DNA of 64,000 bases from Fasciola hepatica. Lineage: Eukaryota; Platyhelminthes; Trematoda; Plagiorchiida; Fasciolidae. The stretch's first letter is position 1; every line of letters starts with the position of its first letter. Positions 48,701 to 52,360 of this stretch are shown here, one piece after another. Below the pieces are notes generated by a model, which was given only the letters and a program-made list of their open reading frames with translations, did no database searches and was not told the origin of the DNA. The stretch is from positions 1,271,501-1,335,500 of the forward strand of contig CANUEZ040000029.1 of NCBI GenBank assembly GCA_948099385.1, read 5' to 3'. The translations under genes were made by a program, and so were the position numbers.

Positions 48701-49509
48701 GGGATAGACAACTCATCATAAGATGCAGAAACGTGGTCTGATGCATATGGTCTAGGTGAATCCCTTACAAGAAAGTAATTCAACTGAAACCGTCAAAAGA
48801 CAATGATTGCACACATAGCTGGAACATAATGTGCAGAAATTAAACAAACTTAACCATTTCGAAGTCAGATTCTGCAATAGAGGCGAATTTCGACGCCAAC
48901 TGTTCTTGCTGAAGTCCGAATTCTGTAATGGCGAATGACTTCCGGTATTTTTTCGGAACTAGCCGAAGAAGTAACGCCGTGGCATGCGCCTGCAGATCAA
49001 AATCGCCCAATTCTAGTAAACAGCAACCGAATCTGCGACTGAAAAAAATGTGTTAACTGTAAATCGACATACATCTCTGAGTTGAGTTCACGGCAAAACC
49101 AAATGCGACCGCGAAGTTCACTTGGAACCTTTGACAAAACCACATTCATTGTAGCCAGAAGCTATGGAAAAAGGCAGGTGATGGGACTCAAAAGCTAGGT
49201 TTATTATGATAACTAAGTGAATAAGATTTAGCAATATTGTACGGGAAAATGCCTTGAGTATTAAAGTACTGGTGCAAACATCAATTACGCAAGCGTTTTA
49301 CATGTTAAGACTTACTTAATTCAATGGAGTTCATTTACTGGGTATCACACAATACTAGTCATAACAAAAAGTACCCTAATCAATAATAGTGATGGCAAAA
49401 CAAGACAAAACTACCAATGGGATGTGGATAAACTTAACTTTTGTTAAATGACCTGGTGTCAACATGGCCATTGATTTGAATGTTTCATTCACTAACCTAT
49501 GAACGCACG
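10272..49509 (-). CDS. SYCP2-like synaptonemal-complex gene, 17 exons found, 5' end missing
   Basis: Rebuilt by eye from splice signals. Seventeen exons give 1070 codons plus a stop, and phase agrees at all 16 junctions. Residues 1-131 resemble the SYCP2 armadillo-like domain: NVVLSKVPSEL, then LLELGDFDLQ, then FASIAESDFE, matching in order and spacing the family blocks around LNTILSKSP, DAGDYELQ and KDSEFETDCR. Residues 143-285 resemble the Spt16M-like domain, with EFWLDFNFGSQRITAY (family: FWIDFNLGSQ) and SAEGQMVVLQF. The rest is Ser/Pro-rich with basic patches (RRSDRLIGKRK at about 756, KKKKRF further on) that could be nuclear signals. In vertebrates SYCP2 builds the lateral elements of meiotic chromosomes together with SYCP3. 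Vertebrate SYCP2 ends in a coiled coil, which is not seen here. Introns run from 34 nt to 12.9 kb and contain most of the window's transposons. The domain assignment is from memory of the family, so SYCP2 and SYCP2L cannot be told apart. Confidence 0.7.
11645..11912 (+). repeat. tRNA-derived SINE, copy 1
   Basis: Starts with a tRNA-like head: GTGGTTGAGTGGTTCAGAGC resembles an A box, and AGAGGTTCAAATCT a B box, about 45 nt apart. The body has CACACCTAACCTATTGGGACC and a GGTCTGGTTGCCGGTTATCTC block, and the tail runs through CCCTTCCACTGAGTTCATG to an A-rich end at about 11912. The same order occurs at 19860 (+) and 20765 (-). Confidence 0.75.
12000..12600 (+). other. Possible Penelope-like element remnant
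   Basis: At 12396-12599 an open frame carries CTQYIGLTG, which resembles the core of a GIY-YIG endonuclease as found in Penelope-like elements. At 12175-12235 the minus strand reads AAGGTTACCCACGGTAGTCG and then AAACGTCG, a layout seen at PLE termini with hammerhead motifs. Orientation of the two signals conflicts, so this may be two fragments. Confidence 0.3.
12602..13408 (-). pseudogene. LTR-retrotransposon gag remnant
   Basis: Minus-strand frames 13408-13202, 13280-12939 and 12908-12618 join into one gag-like sequence. The segment LADEWRMWKQKSQDFAFLTR, then ALLRCCLGDEARRVL, then QIMGKYCLGQSDET is the usual order of a Gypsy-type gag in flatworms (Trp-rich start, helix with LL and GxEAR, then a YC-GQ-NE block). 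At least two frameshifts separate the pieces and no nucleocapsid zinc knuckle is seen, so it is a dead fragment. LINE-C begins at its right edge on the opposite strand, which suggests that insertion cut it. The gag identity is inferred from motif order. Confidence 0.5.
13395..16322 (+). pseudogene. LINE-C (RTE-like), almost full length, decayed
   Basis: The endonuclease starts at about 13395 with a CWNVRTFLDAG-like block, continues with GLYGVAFALNKAAYDAMIS and TVIAVYTPTNSADD, and reaches AEDWNAHTGTVDE (the N of the endonuclease core) at 13835-13880. A linker with DRKRYWTEIAERME follows at 14480. The RT palm has AFRAAFDSVKRGSL at about 15200 and GIRHGCPFSPVLF at 15362-15400. The C-terminal CETWPLRAEDTRKLKVFDHW block is at 15855-15920. 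I did not find an intact YADD box; the region near 15480 is scrambled. The element ends at the (AT)n tract at 16323, which probably represents its simple-repeat tail. Many stops and shifts make it non-coding today. It lies in the 8.3-kb intron of the SYCP2-like gene. Confidence 0.7.
16323..16376. repeat. (AT)n microsatellite
   Basis: Pure AT dinucleotide run directly after the end of LINE-C. Confidence 0.95.
16500..17460 (-). pseudogene. RTE-A LINE 3' part, minus strand
   Basis: Read from 17460 leftwards: a catalytic region reading HANNIVLLSDSAQ (YADD in active elements, with both Asp replaced by Asn), a block AFANLRHLWCRCDIRLSLK, then ALLYGCETWLLRIDDVRWL at about 16960-16900, then the basic RRHGGQVMTWHRGMKK and the terminal SRLIGWHPRD at 16600. 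This is the thumb and C-terminal part of the same RTE family as at 40.4-42.5 kb. It is frame-broken and catalytically dead. The 5' part is missing. Confidence 0.7.
17461..18400. other. No recognisable gene
   Basis: Intronic sequence of the SYCP2-like gene. Open frames at 17840-18091 and 18070-18312 on the plus strand have no motif I recognise. Confidence 0.35.
18405..18560 (+). repeat. Diverged fragment of the tRNA-Val-like SINE
   Basis: The right part (about 18518-18560) reads AACTGCTGTACGG, TTCTTCCACGG and TTTCAATGGTGAGTTAA, close to the 3' body of the SINEs at 53.9 and 54.4 kb (ACAGCTGTACAG, GCTTCCATGG, TTTTCAATGGTGAGTTGA). The tRNA-like head is not recognisable. Confidence 0.45.
19088..19532 (-). 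CDS. SYCP2-like exon 16
   Basis: Acceptor GGTTTCAG, donor TTTG/GTATTT. It encodes residues 745-891, phase 1 in and phase 2 out. The sequence is basic and Ser-rich, with RRSDRLIGKRK near the start and KKKKRF followed by an Arg/Glu run (ERMERERKRFEEA), which could be a nuclear signal and a short helix. It joins across an 8.3-kb intron to exon 17 with matching phase. Confidence 0.65.
19855..20115 (+). repeat. tRNA-derived SINE, copy 2
   Basis: Same structure as the copy at 11.65 kb: a GTGGTGATCGAGTGGTTCAC head, degenerate B box, body with CTGTTGGGACCCTATG and GGTCTGGTTGCCGGTTATCTC, tail with CCCTTCCACTG and an A-rich end. It lies in the intron between exons 15 and 16 of the SYCP2-like gene. Confidence 0.7.
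20545..20770 (-). repeat. tRNA-derived SINE, copy 3 (minus strand)
   Basis: Reverse-complement of the same family. The tail starts at about 20545 with a T-run (an A-tail on the minus strand), followed by GCTTGCGCATGAG, and the body block GGTCCCAATAGGTCAGGTGTG is at 20675-20700. The tRNA head at the right end is truncated. It faces copy 2 at a distance of about 430 bp. Confidence 0.7.
20980..21078 (-). CDS. SYCP2-like exon 15
   Basis: 99 nt between an acceptor ending ACATTTAG and donor TTGA/GTAAGT, phase 1 in and 1 out. It encodes residues 712-743, including LPEIFAEVRLPVSKKLNV. No domain is recognised. Phase agrees with both neighbours. Confidence 0.65.
21167..21470 (-). CDS. SYCP2-like exon 14
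   Basis: Acceptor CCAACTCATTAG, donor ACAG/GTATGT, phase 0 in and 1 out. Residues 610-710 are rich in Ser (STSSRLSSSQDST) and are probably disordered. Confidence 0.65.
21791..22002 (-). CDS. SYCP2-like exon 13
   Basis: Acceptor CCACTCAG, donor CTCCC/GTAAGT, phase 1 in and 0 out. Residues 540-609. A competing acceptor (TAATGCAG) at about 22048 opens another frame (the 80-codon frame 22053-21811), but in the phase set by exon 12 it runs into a stop after a few codons, so the CACTCAG acceptor is preferred. Confidence 0.6.
22472..22572 (-). CDS. SYCP2-like exon 12
   Basis: 101 nt with acceptor CGCATTTCAG and donor GCAG/GTGGGT, phase 2 in and 1 out. It encodes residues 506-538, including DIWRSPLSVLRVTVSP. 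It is too short to stand out as an open frame; phase with exons 11 and 13 supports it. Confidence 0.65.
23131..23462 (-). CDS. SYCP2-like exon 11
   Basis: 332 nt, acceptor TTTCTACTTCAG, donor AAAGC/GTAAGC, phase 0 in and 2 out. Residues 395-504 are Ser/Pro/Val-rich with no recognised domain. The intron to exon 10 is only 72 nt. Confidence 0.7.
23535..23699 (-). CDS. SYCP2-like exon 10
   Basis: 165 nt, exactly 55 codons, with acceptor CTTATTTTCAG and donor ACTCTT/GTAAGT, phase 0 at both ends. Residues 340-394 include AFIVSRQVKPSIPRNRSL and ISPAKIFIP. This is the cleanest exon of the set: no in-frame stop and near-consensus sites on both sides. Confidence 0.7.
23720..25440. other. Intron sequence without recognised gene
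   Basis: Mostly the 1.76-kb intron between exons 9 and 10. A plus-strand 95-codon frame at 24163-24450 has no motif. A minus-strand GTAAGT donor at about 24965 and a TTCTCAG acceptor at about 24984 frame a 14-nt stretch, but it does not keep the gene open in phase, so I left it out. Confidence 0.4.
25462..25717 (-). CDS. SYCP2-like exon 9 (Spt16M-like domain, C-terminal half)
   Basis: Acceptor GTTTTTTATTTAG, donor TATCCA/GTATGT, phase 2 in and 0 out. Residues 255-339. The run LLKTWIRNSISAEGQMVVLQF followed by alternating hydrophobic strands fits the second half of the SYCP2 Spt16M-like (PH-fold) domain, where the family has a leucine pair, Arg, Ile-Ser, Glu-Gly and then a strand ending in Phe. 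I first considered XRCC1 or TPP1 folds; the upstream exons decide for SYCP2. Confidence 0.65.
25786..25811 (-). CDS. SYCP2-like micro-exon 8 (26 nt)
   Basis: A 26-nt exon with acceptor TTTTACTCAG and donor GCTTG/GTAATG. It converts the phase-0 end of exon 7 into the phase-2 start needed by exon 9 and encodes eight residues (IFTSVGVA). It is bounded by introns of 65 and 68 nt. Confidence 0.55.
25877..26062 (-). CDS. SYCP2-like exon 7
   Basis: Acceptor GTCATCCACAG, donor CACAAAG/GTATCA, phase 0 at both ends, residues 184-245. An ATG at 26041 with A at -3 could look like a start, but the exons upstream join in phase through the CCACAG acceptor. The His-rich first two thirds would be a loop insertion in the Spt16M-like domain; the last part (CVLIESSNALTK) fits the strand before exon 9. 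Confidence 0.55.
26636..26674 (+). repeat. PLE-2 left terminal direct repeat
   Basis: CACTGTGTAGAGCCGTAGCG then AAATCGTCCTGGA; the right partner is at 28989-29023 with a few substitutions in the middle. Contains GAAAT-CGTC, as in a hammerhead-ribozyme 3' core. Confidence 0.65.
28988..29024 (+). repeat. PLE-2 right terminal direct repeat
   Basis: CACTGTGTAGAGATATAGCG then AAATCGTCCTGGA; partner of the repeat at 26636. It ends the element just after the GIY-YIG region and its short 3' UTR. Confidence 0.65.
29140..30700 (-). pseudogene. Jockey/CR1-like LINE, minus strand, RT to C-terminus
   Basis: Read from 30700 leftwards. The RT begins with EITKEEVAAARRTIKANPSR and SGDVHPLVVKTLVDVL, then a SGVTQGSILDPLLFLAPIND block at about 30040-29980. 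The catalytic box reads QADELK where YADDLK is expected, so it is inactive. The C-terminal end has RRVQKGATRRVGGLR and VAYRKFRGEIIHTR at about 29530-29400. The 5' endonuclease part is missing. It sits next to PLE-2 in the same intron, in the opposite orientation. Frames shift several times. Confidence 0.7.
30701..31240. other. No recognisable gene
   Basis: A 93-codon plus frame at 30675-30956 is without known motif. From 31060 to 31240 the sequence becomes more G+C-rich and looks repeat-derived, leading into the (AT)n tract, but I cannot name the element. Confidence 0.35.
31241..31306. repeat. (AT)n microsatellite
   Basis: Pure AT run between unassigned repeat-like DNA and the fragment at 31.3 kb. 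Confidence 0.95.
31320..31740 (+). pseudogene. Possible Gypsy-type RT fragment
   Basis: An open frame at 31430-31726 contains LTGKRLMSDPEKIRAIKNMP, which resembles the part of Gypsy polymerases that follows the RT palm (a DPEKVxAIxxMPxP block). Nothing else of the element is visible, and the downstream end joins RTE-B sequence at about 31745. Confidence 0.35.
31745..33670 (+). pseudogene. RTE-B LINE, 5'-truncated, ends in (AT)n
   Basis: Starts in the endonuclease C-terminus (WTQIDHIAEPQ, then DSDRALVCITLS, 31770-31890). The linker has RPWISAESLRLLDI at about 32110-32150, then KPFHLIRVTGRKPLGVSETI at 32300-32360 and RHLERWSEHYKTQF at 32395-32440. The RT palm is broken by deletions and shifts (32600-33050) and no catalytic box is recognisable. 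The thumb and C-terminus are clearer: MSNDEVRRCVLGENGRLLTE at 33295, RLQWIGRVSRTP at about 33370, and SVGASRLPGWGPKD at about 33530-33570. The element runs into (AT)n at 33677 only about 40 bases after the end of its ORF region. The better copy of this family is at 59.7-61.8 kb. Confidence 0.7.
33677..33706. repeat. (AT)n microsatellite
   Basis: Pure AT run at the 3' end of RTE-B. Confidence 0.95.
33707..35477. other. Intron sequence without recognised gene
   Basis: No transposon motif found. Minus-strand DNA at 34445-34480 has good splice-like borders (GGTTTCAG and ATATG/GTAAGT), and 35181-35038 is preceded by TTCTCACAG, but neither is needed to join exons 6 and 7 in phase and neither resembles SYCP2, so both are left as unused candidates. 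Confidence 0.4.
35478..35600 (-). CDS. SYCP2-like exon 6 (Spt16M-like domain start)
   Basis: 123 nt, acceptor TTTCTAACTACAG, donor ATTTCC/GTGAGT, only one frame open, phase 0 at both ends. Residues 143-183 contain EFWLDFNFGSQRITAY, the most diagnostic stretch of the gene: in SYCP2 the Spt16M-like domain carries FWIDFNLGS with the same spacing. A 9.4-kb transposon-filled intron follows. Confidence 0.75.
35765..35796 (-). CDS. SYCP2-like exon 5 (32 nt)
   Basis: 32 nt between acceptor CGATCAG and donor CATCTG/GTTAGT. The two first bases complete a His codon split with exon 4; the rest encodes PTPPYLFSHL, leading directly into exon 6. Support comes from phase and from filling the expected gap between the armadillo-like and Spt16M-like domains. 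Confidence 0.5.
35883..35934 (-). CDS. SYCP2-like exon 4
   Basis: 52 nt, acceptor TTGCAG, donor AAAAC/GTGGGT, phase 0 in and 1 out. It encodes residues 115-131, whose CECYIS fits the family's CRKFLN block after the acidic SDFE motif at the end of exon 3. The acceptor has a weak pyrimidine tract. Confidence 0.5.
35935..38990. other. Intron sequence with several small open frames, unassigned
   Basis: Part of the 12.9-kb intron between exons 3 and 4. Minus frames at 37717-37460, 38104-37901 and 38738-38538 have exon-like borders in places (donor TTCCG/GTAAGA at about 37580; acceptor TTGTTTTCTAG at about 38599 with donor GGCCT/GTGAGT at about 38536). They could be alternative exons or remains of an unrelated gene. 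No function can be named. Confidence 0.35.
39200..39650 (+). pseudogene. Gypsy element, left part (start of RT), interrupted
   Basis: After NCRPVATKY at about 39380-39405 comes QAEIDRLLKDNVIEPS (39437-39485) and a Trp-Ser/Thr region, then a degenerate VVDYSQ and DVYPSPRT block. This is the entry region of a Gypsy-type reverse transcriptase (KPIATxxRRY, EIDxLLxxGIIEPSxSPW). It stops at about 39650, where the leader of an RTE-A copy begins. The matching integrase half resumes at about 42480. Stops are present. Confidence 0.6.
39650..42480 (+). pseudogene. RTE-A LINE, nearly full length, inserted in a Gypsy element
   Basis: A G+C-richer leader (39650-40420) precedes the endonuclease, which starts at about 40450 with IFNARTLCQIGKQAALGRTL and CCVLETHIQD, then VGIALSMREE and LHWIPVNSQLCAVRL. 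The endonuclease C-terminus (SAQIDCAVI-like, then DSDHELVRASFCL) is at 41100-41250. RT blocks are VQIYKKGDRSSCGNHKGIAL (41277-41335), LLAGIILPRLFDARE (41358-41402), FFDLKAAFDSVDHTVL-like (41505-41550), SGVRQGCPLS replaced by HHKKGCPPSSFLFNFV (41660-41710), and LQYANNVAMFGM, where the catalytic YADD has become YANN. The C-terminus has CASKTWSLEVEDRRRLSVFE (42068-42130) and extends to about 42470. The linker between endonuclease and RT is deleted. Frames are broken repeatedly. The Gypsy sequence on both sides shows it inserted there. Confidence 0.75.
42481..43985 (+). pseudogene. Gypsy element, right part (integrase and 3' LTR region)
   Basis: Integrase zinc-finger remnant with SLRHPGVTSMLHFV near 42625-42675, then core blocks: FKGPLPSITRNRYILTAVDE (42826-42885), FICPDMTATSVINCF-like, and YYVHSDRRASLMSDE at about 42985-43035, where the second catalytic Asp is in HSD. 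The C-terminal tail has STWLKTPGPVLLKENVRSTR at 43295-43350 and an ARIRCPNGDE block. A purine tract (AGAGGGGGAAAG) at about 43794 may be the polypurine primer, and AATAAA at about 43873 the LTR polyadenylation signal. The left half lies at 39.2-39.65 kb. RNase H is missing. The style is that of flatworm CsRn1-type Gypsy elements, by memory of motif wording. Confidence 0.65.
43986..45350. other. No recognisable gene
   Basis: Intron sequence of the SYCP2-like gene. No open frame of note on either strand and no repeat matching other parts of the window. Confidence 0.4.
45380..46903 (-). pseudogene. RTE-A LINE copy 2, inverted partner of 8083-9620
   Basis: Read on the minus strand it repeats the RT fragment at 8.1-9.6 kb, including the same frameshifts and stops: the frames 46507-46301 and 46478-46236 translate exactly as 8489-8695 and 8518-8760. 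From about 46800 to 45568 the copies differ at only a few places that I could find (a substitution in GGACAG/GGTCAG, a 1-base deletion near 46009, two substitutions near 45601 and 45642). Beyond 45568 and beyond about 46800 they remain related but with many differences, including a (CT)n run here and not there. Catalytic residues are lost in the same way in both. Confidence 0.8.
45510..45528. repeat. (CT)n simple repeat
   Basis: CT run within the 3' flank of RTE-A copy 2; absent from copy 1. Confidence 0.9.
46904..47280. other. No recognisable gene
   Basis: Intron sequence; short frames on both strands without motif, including a G-rich stretch at 47105-47140. Confidence 0.35.
47285..48000 (+). 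repeat. G+C-richer repeat-like block, possibly LINE leader or tail
   Basis: Base composition and wording (GCATCAGCGGCCACATCCCGG, CGGATGAGATCTGTTGGGATC) resemble the untranslated parts of the LINEs in this window. The segment GGCTCATCCTCTCGCAGGAG at about 47927 is close to the last 40 bases before the (AT)n tail of LINE-C (GACTTATCCTCTCGCAGAAG at 16280). No protein-coding part is seen. Confidence 0.35.
48001..48854. other. No recognisable gene
   Basis: Start of the 12.9-kb intron downstream of exon 3 of the SYCP2-like gene. No further exon found here. Confidence 0.35.
48855..49038 (-). CDS. SYCP2-like exon 3 (armadillo-like domain)
   Basis: 184 nt, acceptor CATTTTTTTCAG, donor GAAATG/GTTAAG, phase 2 in and 0 out. 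Residues 54-114 include CCLLELGDFDLQAHATALLL and end in ASIAESDFEM. The order and spacing match the SYCP2 armadillo-like domain (glycine-aspartate turn with ELQ, then the acidic DSEFE). The next exon found is 12.9 kb away. Confidence 0.75.
49073..49161 (-). CDS. SYCP2-like exon 2 (armadillo-like domain)
   Basis: 89 nt, acceptor TTTTTCCATAG, donor GAGAT/GTATGT, phase 0 in and 2 out. Residues 24-52 read LLATMNVVLSKVPSELRGR and onward, close to the SYCP2 helix around LNTILSKSP. A 34-nt intron separates it from exon 3. Confidence 0.7.
49439..49509 (-). CDS. SYCP2-like exon 1 of those found (internal, armadillo-like)
   Basis: 71 nt, acceptor CTTCAATCTCAG, donor ACAAAA/GTTAAG, phase 1 in and 0 out. 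Residues 1-23 carry LVNETFKSMAML, comparable to the family's LIEDFFDALMVI helix. It uses the same unusual GTTAAG donor as exon 3. It begins in mid-codon, so at least one more exon lies upstream. A 38-nt stretch at about 49612-49649 has a compatible phase but no clear similarity and is not listed as an exon. Confidence 0.6.
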
Positions 49510-50002
49510 CTGAGATTGAAGTTGAAGGTAGTAGTGCACTTGAGTTATACTCAACATAAGGTAGCTGAAGGGTTACTGAGTTACGATTGAATAACCAGCG
49601 GAATATCGAAATTGAGGACTAAACTCAGATAACTGCCAGTCACCCATAAATCGTATGAGGACGGTAATAAAGGACATGGACTTAGAAGCCAGATGATTCA
49701 ATAGCGGTATCGGATTAGCACTACTGATTTACGCCTGGAACAGCGGACCTACTGCTAGAGAATCAACACAGCCGTTGATTATAACTCACATATACTCCGA
49801 TCCCACAACAATTCACCCATAAACGCCTAGCACCCATCCAGAAAATAGTCTTACTAATTTCCTCTTTATTAATTTGACATCAATGCAAAATGTCACGAGT
49901 TAGTGTGGCTCACGAGATACGCCAGATGTCAAAAATAGTTCAAAATCAGGGCATAAGTACAACCCAAACCTCAAGTCTTTATGCACACTTCACGTGGCTG
50001 CA

Positions 50003-51275
50003 TTCAACATTCGCACATTATTTCATACAGGGTAACAGGCTGCCCTCGCTAGGACTCTTGAAACTTTAAAAAACAGATGCATGCTGTCTCCGAAACGCGC
50101 ATACACACATGATCACAATTCACAGTTTAGATACAACCTCGATCAATCAATCAACTTTTCGCGTGTCTGGTTATCCAATGTCTAGTGCTGGTGATCACGC
50201 TGACGTCGGGATCACTCTAAGAAAGCCGAACATACACTACTGGACAGCAGTCGTTTTTGTGCAGTTCGGTTGAACGCTTCTGTGTGTCAACAGCATCAAA
50301 CCGAAACGTCGATGCTTGTTCGTCGTGTCTGAATAGGCGACCACTGAGGCCGAAGATGAATCATGTCGGGGACTGGTCTCAAATGCTTCGAAGCCTGCAT
50401 TCCACGAACATCGTGATCATAGCTGGCGATTTTAACGCCCAAGTTAGCTACATGGAGGACTCTGGAAGGAACATAGGAAGCCCATTTATTATCCTAGCCG
50501 ATCAAACTGACAACGGCGATCGTCTCATTAAGTTGTGTTCTGATCATGGACTGTTTCTGGCAAGTACAAACAGACCCCCCTGGCGTTCTCCTACACCCAC
50601 ACAGCATTAGACTCAAACTAACCACACTGTCACTGGCCTGTGTCAGTGGAAAGTTGCTGCTTATTCTGATCTTAGATCCTGCGTTTGTACGTGCTCCACT
50701 CTGCTTAACTCTCGCCTACGGTTGCACCAACAATAAATTCACGCGCCCCGCACTACTGTTTCTAGAGGATTACTGATGATGTTTTCTAAGCAGAGCTCCC
50801 AACTCGCTTATCGATGAAACCAGGTGCCCATGATTCAAATGAATACCAACAACAGATCCAGGGAACCTTGTACGCTGCTGCTAACACCGCACAAGACTAC
50901 AGGTCATCTGGGCCTCATGAACGATGGATATCTTTGACATCTGCTGCTCAGTTAAATGCCCACTGATCCGTCCCTCCGAACACCACATTCAATGTATAAA
51001 TCAATGAAGCATCAACTGACTACGAGTTTGATAAATGACGGTGAGCAGCGGTGGACTGAAAAAAATAGACGATCGGCAACGGTTGCAGCACTTTAATGGA
51101 AACCAGGTATGAGTAGGGCAATCAAGGGATCTGATGGCTAACTGGTTACTACTGAACAATGAAGCTTAGAACGTAGGCACAGAAACATTGATGTCAGTTC
51201 AGTGGTTCCACCTGCACAATGTACATTCCGATAATACCTGCCAAAGAAACGAAGTACAGATAAGTCCAGAACTGA
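50003..51275 (+). pseudogene. RTE-A LINE 5' fragment (endonuclease and linker)
   Basis: The endonuclease begins with a broken HVAAFNIRTL-like block at 50005 and continues through a CAVRLNASVCQQHQ-like stretch at 50265-50300. The best preserved part is VIIAGDFNAQVSYMEDSGRN (50412-50475) and DNGDRLIKLCSDHGLFLAST (50510-50570), the catalytic Asp-x-Asn of the AP-like endonuclease and its C-terminal helix. The linker follows to about 51270, where TACATTCCGATAATACCTGC matches the linker of the copies at 8.32 and 46.66 kb. The RT is absent, so it is truncated at the 3' side. It lies just upstream of the first SYCP2-like exon found. Confidence 0.7.
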
Positions 51276-52122
51276 CCGTCGGGCCATGAGTATGGTCGCT
51301 CAGATTTTGCACAGACCGTAGTCGAGAAAAATACTAGTGTCCCCCTCGAAAAGCGCCGAGTGAACAAGCTTCAATTTACATGCGGGAGCGAGCTCGAATC
51401 CGTAAGCACGCTTGACTGTCGTAAAAAAATCTGATTAATCGAGAGGTACGACTAGCACCAGATACGTGAACACTTCGACGCTTACCTGTGCATCGGCTAG
51501 AAAACTGCCTCGTTCAGTGAATATCGATCCGCAGTCCTTTTGCTAAGACAAAATGAGCAGCGCTAAGTGCAGAGATGTTCGACTGACCAAAAAAGATTAG
51601 TAACGAAACTGCGTCATATTGGGCTGTGGAAAGTATTTAAATGGGCCCGCGGCAAATTGGCGCATTTTATTTCATTGTGAATCCTGTGCAGGCGTTAGGT
51701 TCACATTGCAGTGATTGAAATAACAAAGTACCAAATTATTTTTGACTCAAGGATATGAAATAAGGATGACGCGTGGAAAACATGATTTGATTTAGAGAGA
51801 TTTTGTACGCAATTCGGTGGTGACCATATAAGTGGTCACTATTGCGCGACCAAAGTACAGCGCGGATGAATTTATGCACAAAGCTAGATTTTCATGAAAA
51901 TAAATATCCGTGCATTTCAGTGCCATATAATTACTATTTTAATGAGGTGAAATATTTAATACACTGGGAATGTGAACAACAAGTGAAATCATGTGTTGTA
52001 AGTGCACATCAGCAGACTTCTTGAAACCAAACTTATTTTATTTATTACTCAGTTTACTGTTCTCATTTGACAGAGAACACGCTGGAATAAATATTCGATG
52101 AAAAAGTGCTGTCCGGAAAGTT

Positions 52123-52124
<2 letters not shown>
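51276..52124. other. No recognisable gene
   Basis: A+T-rich. No motif or exon was identified, although missing 5' exons of the SYCP2-like gene could lie here or further right. Confidence 0.35.

Positions 52125-52172
<48 letters not shown>
52125..52172. repeat. (TA)n microsatellite at the left end of PLE-1
   Basis: Pure TA run that passes directly into the left terminal repeat of PLE-1. Confidence 0.95.
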
Positions 52173-52173
<1 letters not shown>

Positions 52174-52174
52174 C

Positions 52175-52215
52175 GTCACAATAAACGTTTTACAACTCAG
52201 CGTACGCCTTGACTT
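52175..52215 (+). repeat. PLE-1 left terminal direct repeat
   Basis: ACGTCACAATAAACGTTTTA followed by CAACTCAGCGTACGCCTTGA; the right copy at 55321-55362 differs by one base (TTTCA instead of TTTTA). It begins where a hammerhead self-cleavage would leave the 5' end (around GTC). Confidence 0.8.
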
Positions 52216-52360
52216 CTCTATAAAATATGCAACCTGAGCTTCAGACATTCTCACTTGTGAATCAGAAATTTGGACGCAATGCGCTTAAATGTGTGAGAAA
52301 ATGGGAAAGCTATTCCAAACGCTCGTGTGCTGTGCGTGAACAACTGTTCTTTCTCCATCA

